Made by a program: the position numbers and the translations under genes. DNA of 44,978 bases. Source: an uncultured Eubacteriales bacterium. GTDB taxonomy: Bacteria; Bacillota; Clostridia; Christensenellales; Aristaeellaceae. The stretch's first letter is position 1. The number at the start of each line of letters is the position of its first letter. Under the pieces are notes generated by a model. The model was not told the origin of the DNA. It saw only the letters and a program-made list of their open reading frames with translations, and ran no database searches. Location: the NCBI GenBank assembly GCA_902800625.1, contig CADCFG010000015.1, positions 62,302 through 107,279 of the forward strand, given 5' to 3'. This document shows, piece by piece, positions 38,972-44,978 of the stretch.

Positions 38972-40132
38972 TCAATTCGCGACGCAGCACTCGAAGTAGG
39001 TGACGTCGTCGAGGTCGATATCCCGGACGTCGCCGTTTTCCATCACGACCGTCTTGACACCGACGTAGACGGCGTAGGTGCTGTAGAACTTGTTGATCAC
39101 ATAGGGATAGGCGTCCTTGGCGTTCAGGTAGTGTCCCGGCTCGATGTACTTCATCATTTCCATCTCAAAGTGGTAGAGCTCGCCGCCGTTCGGGGACAGG
39201 TTGATTCGGTTGCCGTACATATCCGTCTGGTAGAAGCTCAACACATAGCCGCGAATGGCCGTGTCCGGGGAGCGGTTGACCAGTTCGACCTCCAGGAACC
39301 CGTTTTCAAGCCCGAGATCCAGGGGCGTTTCCACGATGTACGATCCGGCGATCATCAGCGGCAGATAGGGCTCCACATAGTACTTCGCGCTGCTGGAGTA
39401 GAGCAGCTCCTGCATCTCGGGCGTTGCCTGGCTGCCGATGGGCAGGCCGTTCTGCTCGCAGAAGGAGCGCACCGCCGTGCAGGTGTTTCGCCCGAAGGAG
39501 CCGTCCACCTTGTCGTTCAGGTAGTACAGGTCCGTCAGCCGCTGCTGCAAGTCGCGCACCGCCTGGCCCTTGCTGCCCTGCTTCAGCGTCTTGAAGTCGT
39601 AAGAAGCGGGGGTGTAGGCCGGTGCGGTGTTGCCTGTGTCGGGAACATAGCTGTCGTTGCCGCCGCTGGGAGCGGGGTTCGAGTCGCCCAGGTTCAGCAC
39701 ATCCAGCGAGACGTGCTTCTCGAACAGATGCTCATAGGTATCGCTGTTCATCGCCACCAGGTCCATCTCGATCTGGCGGGGATTGCTGATGGCCGCGCCG
39801 CTGACGGCGGTGTCCTCGTCGGTGGTCATGAACATGATGTCCTGGTTGCCGTCGCCGTACTCCGTGTAGGGATCCAGGGTGACGCCCGCGCTCTTCACCG
39901 GCACGCCGTTCACCGTGGCGTTCTTCGCGCTGATCCAGGTTTTGGTGTCCGTGTCGTTGGAGGCATAGACGTACAGCTGCAAAAAGGGCGGGTCGGTGCT
40001 GGAAATTTCATAGTTCAGAGCGCGCAGCTCGATGCCGTTCTGGCTGAGCAGCGCGCTATCCGCCAGCGCATGGAGCGACAGGGCGCAGATTGCCAGCGCC
40101 AACGCCAGCAGCAGGGCAATTCTCTTCTTCAT
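38972..40132 (-). CDS. exported protein with a peptidoglycan-binding (PG_binding_1) domain
   Basis: This 386-residue protein has a signal peptide (1-24, ending SLHALA), then a beta-rich N-terminal domain (about 25-155), a Pro-, Ser- and Thr-rich linker, and a peptidoglycan-binding repeat, LKQGSKGQAVRDLQQRLTDL (about 185-240). The C-terminal beta domain (about 255-386) has no catalytic residues that I can identify. The ATG at 40132 has GGAGAGG 5 bases upstream. It is the first gene of a three-gene minus-strand run with its own promoter. It probably binds the wall. Confidence 0.7.
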   Translation of the reverse strand: MKKRIALLLALALAICALSLHALADSALLSQNGIELRALNYEISSTDPPFLQLYVYASNDTDTKTWISAKNATVNGVPVKSAGVTLDPYTEYGDGNQDIMFMTTDEDTAVSGAAISNPRQIEMDLVAMNSDTYEHLFEKHVSLDVLNLGDSNPAPSGGNDSYVPDTGNTAPAYTPASYDFKTLKQGSKGQAVRDLQQRLTDLYYLNDKVDGSFGRNTCTAVRSFCEQNGLPIGSQATPEMQELLYSSSAKYYVEPYLPLMIAGSYIVETPLDLGLENGFLEVELVNRSPDTAIRGYVLSFYQTDMYGNRINLSPNGGELYHFEMEMMKYIEPGHYLNAKDAYPYVINKFYSTYAVYVGVKTVVMENGDVRDIDLDDVTYFECCVAN

Positions 40133-40170
40133 GGCCACCTCTCCTTTCGGATTGTTGATCGTTTGTGTAA

Positions 40171-40199
40171 ATTATAACATCTGTTTTTAATAAAAACAA
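40171..40199 (-). promoter_or_regulatory. sigma-A promoter of the wall-binding protein gene
   Basis: Minus strand: -35 TTGTTT (40194-40199), 17-base spacer, -10 TATAAT (40171-40176). The -35 overlaps the end of the terminator at 40197-40274. Confidence 0.65.
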
Positions 40200-40274
40200 C
40201 GAGCGAGCCGGGAATCACCGGTTTTGTCACGCTTTCGGTCGTGACAAAACCGGCAACTTTTGGTTCGCTCGTTG
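40197..40274 (-). terminator. nested double-stem terminator of the phospholipase D gene
   Basis: The outer arms CAACGAGCGA (40197-40206) / TCGCTCGTTG (40265-40274) enclose a perfect 14-bp inner stem, CCGGTTTTGTCACG (40218-40231) / CGTGACAAAACCGG (40240-40253). On the minus strand the outer stem is followed by TTTTTATT. It starts 19 bases past the stop of the phospholipase D gene. Confidence 0.8.
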
Positions 40275-40292
40275 AAATGGATGGTTTGACGG

Positions 40293-41747
40293 CTATACCA
40301 TGCACCTGAACAGCTGCATCACGCCGCCGATGACGCGCATCATCAGCTTCCTGCCGAACGACAGCGGCGGGATCTCCAGCCCGTCCGGCACCTCGGAGGT
40401 CTGCTCGTCGATCACCCTGCGGCTGTCCGCGTGCAGCGCCTCCATGTGGCTTCTCAGCAGCGCGTTGACCTCCTCGCCCCGGATCACCAGCATCAGCTCC
40501 GTGTCCACATAGGTGCTGCGCATGTCCAGGTTGAAGGAGCCGATCACCGACAGGCAGTCGTCGATGGCCAGGGACTTGCCGTGGTAGGAATCGCCCCCGG
40601 CGTACTCAAGCACCTGCATCCCCGTGGCGATCACCTCGCCCCGGTGGTACAGGTAGTCGCCGCTGGCCACCACGTTGGCGCCGTTCTCCACGGCGTTGAT
40701 CATCAGCGTGACGGGCACCTTGTCAGCAATTTCGGCGAGGCTTTCGCGCATATAGCCGTTCAGCACGGCATATGGGCTGTGGAGGATCACGTCTGCCTTC
40801 GCGCGTTCCATCAGCGCGCACAGCGTGGCGAACACCACAGGCTGCTTGGCGTCGGTGTTGATGGGGTTCGACACCAGCCATACGCCCTTCGTCGGCAGGG
40901 TCATGGCCTCGTAGTCTGCCGGGGCGAACAGCTCTGGCATCGATTCGGACAGCGCCGTATACCGCGCCCGCAGGCTGTCCAGCACGTCGTCCCGCTTCGC
41001 CCCGTCAATGGCCCAGCTGCGCGGCGCTTCGGAGGCGGACCAGATGGTTTCAAAGTAGTCCCGCACCTGATGAAGCGAACTCTCCCCGCCGGCGGTCGCA
41101 CCGTGGGCTGTGTTGTACACCAGCGCCTCCCGGTCGTTGCTGTAGGTGCCGGAGGGGGAGACGTAATCGCCCAGGAAGTGGTCGAACATATTGCGCCCGC
41201 CCAGTATGTAGCCGATGTCGTCCACGATCACATACTTGTCGTGCATGCGGCCCATGTGCCGCCAGGGCAGGAAGAAGGAGGGCGGGTTGTAGAAGCGGAT
41301 CTCCACGTTCTCATGGGCGTTGAAGGCCCTGAACAGGTCGCTGTGCTTTACGGTGGCCAGGCCCGTCATGCCGTCGATCAGCATCCGTACCTTCACGCCC
41401 GCGTCCGCCCGCTCCAGCGCCGCGCACAGGATGTCCCGGGCGCTCTCGCTGTCCCGGGTGTCGTAGGTGGTGATGACGATCTCTTGCCGGGCCTGGTGGA
41501 TCAGCCGCAGCCGCTCGTTCAGCGCCTGGCCGCGCTTTTCCAGTATGGTCGCGCGGTCGGGGCTGTCCGCGTCCGCCTGCATATCCTCCGCCCGGGCCTC
41601 GATGGCTGCGGTGTTCTCCGGCGACAGCTCCGGCAGGCGGGCGAACGGCGCATAGCCGCCCACCACCTGGAACAGCACCAGGGCGAGGATCGGCAGCAGT
41701 ATGGCGCGCAGGATGCGGCGCTTTCGCTTCCCTTGTCGTCTGGGCAT
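40293..41747 (-). CDS. phospholipase D-family protein (cardiolipin synthase-like)
   Basis: This 484-residue protein has a basic N-terminus and one membrane helix (about 13-30), then two HKD phosphodiesterase motifs: HDKYVIVD (169-176) followed by GGRN, and HGKSLAID (389-396) followed by GSFNLD. This layout fits cardiolipin synthase-type or other phosphatidyl-transfer enzymes facing outward. The ATG at 41747 has GGGAGCG upstream. It starts 14 bases after rluF and probably shares its promoter. Its substrate, phospholipid or another phosphodiester, cannot be settled from the sequence. Confidence 0.82.
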   Translation of the reverse strand: MPRRQGKRKRRILRAILLPILALVLFQVVGGYAPFARLPELSPENTAAIEARAEDMQADADSPDRATILEKRGQALNERLRLIHQARQEIVITTYDTRDSESARDILCAALERADAGVKVRMLIDGMTGLATVKHSDLFRAFNAHENVEIRFYNPPSFFLPWRHMGRMHDKYVIVDDIGYILGGRNMFDHFLGDYVSPSGTYSNDREALVYNTAHGATAGGESSLHQVRDYFETIWSASEAPRSWAIDGAKRDDVLDSLRARYTALSESMPELFAPADYEAMTLPTKGVWLVSNPINTDAKQPVVFATLCALMERAKADVILHSPYAVLNGYMRESLAEIADKVPVTLMINAVENGANVVASGDYLYHRGEVIATGMQVLEYAGGDSYHGKSLAIDDCLSVIGSFNLDMRSTYVDTELMLVIRGEEVNALLRSHMEALHADSRRVIDEQTSEVPDGLEIPPLSFGRKLMMRVIGGVMQLFRCMV

Positions 41748-41761
41748 CGGCTCGCTCCCTT

Positions 41762-42472
41762 TCAATCCAGTGCCGCCATCAGCTCGTCCAGCTCGTCCCT
41801 CGTCAGCTCCCGCCACTGGCCGGGCTGGAGCCTGCCGAGACGCAGGTTCATGATGCGCACCCGGCGCAGGTGGGTGACGTTGGCGCCCAGGGCCTCGCAC
41901 ATCCGGCGGATCTGGCGGTTCAGCCCCTGCACCAGCACGATGTTGAAGCTCCTCTCGCCGGTGCGGCGCAGCTTGCAGGGCAGGGTGACGGTGTCCAGGA
42001 TGGGCACGCCCGCCATCATCTTTTTCGCGAAATCGGCGGTGACGGGCCGGTCGATGGTCACCTCGTACTCTTTCTCGTGGCCCCCGGCGGCGCGGAGCAT
42101 CCGGTTCACGATCTCGCCGTCGCTGGTGAGCAGCAGCAGGCCCTCGCTGTCCTTGTCCAGCCGGCCAACGGGGAAAATGCGCACGGGATGGCCCACGTAG
42201 TCCACCACGTTCATGGGCTCGCGGGGGTCGGCGGTACAGACGATGCCCCGGGGCTTGTTCAGCAGGATATACACCTTCTCGCCCTCGCCGGACAGCGGCT
42301 TTCCATCCACGGTGACCGCCATTCCCGGCAGCACCCTGTCGCCCAGCGCACCCACACGCCCGTCGATTTTCACCCGGCCCTCTTCGATCAGCCGGTCCGC
42401 CTCCCGCCGGGAGCAGTAGCCGCTCTCGGCCATGTATTTGTTCAGCCGAACGCCCGGCTGCTTGTTCTCCAT
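41762..42472 (-). CDS. rluF: 23S rRNA pseudouridine synthase, RluF type
   Basis: This 236-residue protein has an S4 RNA-binding domain (about 8-60) and the RsuA/RluB/RluF catalytic motif GRLDKDSEGLLLLT with Asp106. The C-terminal LNRQIRRMCEALGANVTHL and RIMNLRLGRLQPGQWREL match RluF, which modifies U2604 near the peptidyl transferase centre, better than RluB. The ATG at 42472 has GGAGGCG upstream. It is the first gene of a pair with the phospholipase D-family gene. Confidence 0.88.
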   Translation of the reverse strand: MENKQPGVRLNKYMAESGYCSRREADRLIEEGRVKIDGRVGALGDRVLPGMAVTVDGKPLSGEGEKVYILLNKPRGIVCTADPREPMNVVDYVGHPVRIFPVGRLDKDSEGLLLLTSDGEIVNRMLRAAGGHEKEYEVTIDRPVTADFAKKMMAGVPILDTVTLPCKLRRTGERSFNIVLVQGLNRQIRRMCEALGANVTHLRRVRIMNLRLGRLQPGQWRELTRDELDELMAALD

Positions 42473-42502
42473 ATCGCGCCTCCGAAGTACATTTTCATGA
42501 TT

Positions 42503-42508
42503 ATTATA
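42503..42508 (-). promoter_or_regulatory. probable extended -10 promoter of rluF
   Basis: Minus strand: TGTGCTATAAT, a consensus -10 (42503-42508) with a TG extension one base upstream. The -35 is poor. Confidence 0.6.
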
Positions 42509-42545
42509 GCACAATCAGGGGCGCAAGGAAAGGCCCACGCAAGCC

Positions 42546-42574
42546 AAAAGCCTTCCCCTTTGGGGAAGGCTTTT
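42546..42574 (-). terminator. terminator of the vWFA fusion gene
   Basis: AAAAGCCTTCCCC (42546-42558) pairs with GGGGAAGGCTTTT (42562-42574), a palindrome with T runs on both strands, 18 bases past the stop of the minus-strand gene. Confidence 0.88.
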
Positions 42575-42591
42575 ATCCTGAACTGTTTGCC

Positions 42592-44466
42592 TTAATCCTC
42601 CAGCGCCTGGGCCCGCTGGGCGATCTTCACCAGGGAGAAGAATTCCTCGCGGTATTCGTCGCTGAGGGGCGCCTGCTTCAAAAGCTCCATCACGGTCTCG
42701 TAGCTGGCGTTGCCCTTGTGCTCGCTGTCGTTAAGGATCATGCCGAACTCGGCCACGGCGGAGGCGAACAGGAAGTCGCCGGAGGGCTCCTCCGCGAAGG
42801 CGTCCTCGCCGATGACGGTGGTCTCCAGCACGCTCTCGTCGTCGCCGGGCTCCTTGTAGCGGGTGGACAGCGTGGCCCACTCGCCGCTCTCGCCGGCCTC
42901 GGTCAGGTTGCTGTCCTGATACTTCAGGCCGCTCTGCGCGCCGTCCTCACCGGCGGGCACCAGCTCGTACAGCACGGTCACGCAGGCCCCCGCGCCCACC
43001 TCGCCGGCGTCCTTGGTGTCGTCCTCGAAGTCCTGGTTCTCAAGGGCCCGGTTCTCATAGCCGATCTGCCGCCAGGCGGAGACCTTCGCCGGGTTGAACT
43101 CGATCTGGAACTTCACATCGTCGGCCACGCTGTACAGCGTCTGGGTCAGCTCCTCGCACAGCACCTTCCGGGCCTCGAGGATGGAGTCGATGTAGTAGTA
43201 ATTGCCGTTGCCGTCGTCGGCCAGGGTCTCCATCTTGGTGTCCTTGTAATTGCCCTCGCCGAAGCCCAGCACGGACAGGTAGATGCCGGTCTCCTTCTTC
43301 TTGGAAACGTAGTCGTGCAGGTCGCTCTCGCTGGTCATGCCCACGTTCAGGTCGCCGTCGGAGCACATGATCACGCGGTTGTTCCCCTTGGGCCGCAGGT
43401 ACTTCTGGGCGATCTCATAGGCCTGCTCCAGGCCGCGCTCGCCGTTGGTGGAGCCGTCGGCGTACAGCGCGTCGATGGCGCTCATCAGCTTCGCCTTGTC
43501 CTTCACGGGGCTGGCGCCCTCGATCAGCACGTCCTCGCCGCTGGCGTAGGTGACGATGGACACGGTGTCCGCGTCAGTCAACTCGTCCAGCAGCATGATC
43601 AGCGCTTTCTTCACCAGGCCCAGTTTGTTTTCATAGGCCATGGAGCCGGACACGTCCACCAGGAACACCAGGTTGCTGCCGCCCTCGGCGGCCTCGGGGG
43701 CGTCCGCCGCCCGCACGCCCAGCAGGAGCAGCGTGTTCTCGTCATTCCAGGGGCACTTCGCCAGCTGGGCCGTCACGCCGAACTTGCTGCCGTCCTGGGG
43801 GGCGGGGTAGTCGTAGCGGAAGTAGTTCAGCATCTCCTCCACCCGCACCGCGCCGGAGGGAATCTCGCCGGCGTACCAGCCGTCGTTCAGCATCCGGCGC
43901 AGGTTGCAGTAGGACGCGGTGTCCACGTCGGCGGAGAAGGTGGACAGCGGGTCGGTGGCCACCTTGCGGAAGCCGTTCTCGGCGATGGCGGCGTATTCCT
44001 CGGTGTTGAACTCATCGTACATGTCGTAGTAGGCGCCGCTGGCGGCCATCATGGGCATCGCCCACTCCTCCGTCTCCGCGGCATACAGGCCGTCGTCCAT
44101 GGCCTCGTACAGCGGCTCGCTGGTGGTCAGCGGCTGGGGCGCGTTCTTGTTCTCGGTGCCGCGGATGCCGTACATGGTCATCAGGAACATCGGCAGCGCG
44201 CACCCGGCCAGCAGGCAGGCCGTCACCGCCAGCGCGTCGCCCATGCCCAGGGACGCGCGAAAGATCAGCGCGAGAAGCAGGAGAAGAATTCCCGGAAATA
44301 AACCTGCGAAGAATTGCAGCAGGGTCAGATCCCGCAGAAACAGGTGCAGAAGGCCGGTTCCGGCACCAAAGACAGGTGCTGCCCATCCGGGGATGGTCCT
44401 TGTGCGGAGATCGCTCACAGAAAGAAGACACAGAAACAGGGTGGTCAGAAGCAGGCAGATCTTCAT
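42592..44466 (-). CDS. prepilin peptidase (A24) front half fused to a YfbK-type vWFA protein
   Basis: This 624-residue protein is a fusion. Residues 1-90 look like a small type IV prepilin peptidase (TadV/CpaA type): hydrophobic helices with the two expected Asp residues, SDLRTRTIPG (18-27) and GMGD (74-77). It stops there, lacking the last helices. After LLAGC (about 85-89), which resembles a lipobox, comes an acidic linker. A YfbK-like unit follows: ENGFRKVATDPLSTFSADVD, a von Willebrand A domain with MIDAS motif DVSGSM (about 268-273), and a C-terminal YfbK domain. GAGGAGG precedes the ATG, 6 bases after the TadE-like stop. Base composition shifts from AT-richer to GC-rich inside the peptidase part. 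Confidence 0.75.
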   Translation of the reverse strand: MKICLLLTTLFLCLLSVSDLRTRTIPGWAAPVFGAGTGLLHLFLRDLTLLQFFAGLFPGILLLLLALIFRASLGMGDALAVTACLLAGCALPMFLMTMYGIRGTENKNAPQPLTTSEPLYEAMDDGLYAAETEEWAMPMMAASGAYYDMYDEFNTEEYAAIAENGFRKVATDPLSTFSADVDTASYCNLRRMLNDGWYAGEIPSGAVRVEEMLNYFRYDYPAPQDGSKFGVTAQLAKCPWNDENTLLLLGVRAADAPEAAEGGSNLVFLVDVSGSMAYENKLGLVKKALIMLLDELTDADTVSIVTYASGEDVLIEGASPVKDKAKLMSAIDALYADGSTNGERGLEQAYEIAQKYLRPKGNNRVIMCSDGDLNVGMTSESDLHDYVSKKKETGIYLSVLGFGEGNYKDTKMETLADDGNGNYYYIDSILEARKVLCEELTQTLYSVADDVKFQIEFNPAKVSAWRQIGYENRALENQDFEDDTKDAGEVGAGACVTVLYELVPAGEDGAQSGLKYQDSNLTEAGESGEWATLSTRYKEPGDDESVLETTVIGEDAFAEEPSGDFLFASAVAEFGMILNDSEHKGNASYETVMELLKQAPLSDEYREEFFSLVKIAQRAQALED

Positions 44467-44472
44467 GCGCGC

Positions 44473-44978
44473 TCAGCCTCCTCTTGCTTTGCGGCAGTCC
44501 TTGCACTCATGCATATGGCCGCACTCGTCCAGATCCATCTCATGTACGGTTCGCTTCAGGCTGGAACAGTTTACACTGGTGTGATAGCAGTTCCCGTAGG
44601 GATCCACATAATACTGTCCGGTGTTGTGATTTCCGCAGTAGGGACACTTTTTGTACTTTCCCCCGTTGACATTGCGGGCAGACGTCAAACGGCTCTTTGA
44701 CACGGGAATGATCGTTACGCGCAGATGAGAACAGTCAGGGTTGGTGTGATAGACACTGCCATGCTCCGTGACATAGACCGTCCGGTGCGCACTGTCCTGT
44801 GATGCATCTTCCTTTCCCCGTCCGGAATATCCTGACTTTCCGACCCATCCCCGCACCACCGCCTTCTGAACAAAAAAGGTGAATGGCAGCTGGATCAGGG
44901 AATACTTTGGCCTGGGCTGGTAGGAGAGCACCAGGCGGATATAATCATCTCCCTTGAGATAAGAGGAATTCAGAAAGC
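44473..44978 (-). CDS. partial TadE-like pilus protein with cysteine/His repeats
   Basis: This is the C-terminal part of a protein that continues beyond the window; the frame stays open to 44978. The visible start (SSYLKGDDYIRLVLSYQPR ... LPFTFFVQKAVVRGWVG) matches TadE-family pseudopilins of Clostridia. It is followed by two copies of a YVTEHGSVYHTNPDCSHLR- or YHTSVNCSSLK-type repeat, each with a C-x2-C pair (CPYC and CKDC), which probably bind zinc or form disulfides. A Tad prepilin peptidase normally follows such genes, and here its front half does. A GTG at 44931 could start a shorter form, but no ribosome binding site supports it. Confidence 0.65.
   Translation of the reverse strand, partial: FLNSSYLKGDDYIRLVLSYQPRPKYSLIQLPFTFFVQKAVVRGWVGKSGYSGRGKEDASQDSAHRTVYVTEHGSVYHTNPDCSHLRVTIIPVSKSRLTSARNVNGGKYKKCPYCGNHNTGQYYVDPYGNCYHTSVNCSSLKRTVHEMDLDECGHMHECKDCRKARGG

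Overview
The window looks like part of the chromosome of a GC-rich member of the Clostridia (Bacillota), probably an uncultured gut or rumen lineage; Christensenellales or Oscillospirales-like is my guess, not a proof. The grounds are a T-box leader on leuS, a tandem glycine riboswitch on glyA, sigma-A promoters close to consensus (several with the tail GTGCTATAAT), strong AGGAGG-type ribosome binding sites, secreted proteins with Ig-like (BIG2) domains, and a TadE-like pilin with cysteine repeats. I see no rRNA or tRNA gene, complete insertion sequence, integrase or CRISPR array.

Layout. 1-2060 is the end of a phage tail-fibre module on the plus strand, preceded by a nested hairpin and a terminator. 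2275-3159 is a stand-alone E2-like acyltransferase. 3600-5816 is a large c-di-GMP protein (REC-GGDEF-EAL-GGDEF). 5908-11813 is one minus-strand run: a small membrane protein, trmB, a membrane-anchored NlpC/P60 protein, then cobT, cobU, cobS, a short CobU-like gene, cobC and cobO, and a further membrane protein. This set attaches the lower ligand and salvages cobinamide but cannot build the corrin ring. 11968-12921 holds two small plus-strand genes. 13336-15231 is a secreted caspase-like protease with two BIG2 domains. 15453-18177 is leuS with its T-box. 18239-18784 is secG with an unusual repeat tail.

19091-23571 (minus strand) is the most notable block: rsmH, a divergent tgt, an ArmA/Rmt-type 16S rRNA (G1405-N7) methyltransferase, a 2'-5' RNA ligase-like gene and rsmI. 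Three of these are predicted to modify neighbouring bases of 16S helix 44 (C1402 and G1405), so the block reads as a decoding-site modification cluster. trpS, an ABC-F ATPase, a GNAT protein and a Bax-inhibitor-1 protein follow (23777-28751). 28940-31344 is ddl-murF for peptidoglycan precursors. A ferritin-like protein, ftsH, nagA and riboswitch-controlled glyA follow (31392-37827).

37931-42472 has membrane and exported proteins, a phospholipase D-family enzyme and rluF. The right edge (42592-44978) carries a vWFA-domain protein whose N-terminus is the front half of a type IV prepilin peptidase, next to a TadE-like gene that runs off the window. Base composition changes inside this fused gene, so it marks either a real gene fusion at a Tad island edge or a chimeric join in the assembly.

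Intergenic spaces hold many perfect hairpins and several short repeat families of REP type. Protein family calls come from reading motifs by eye; no database search was run.
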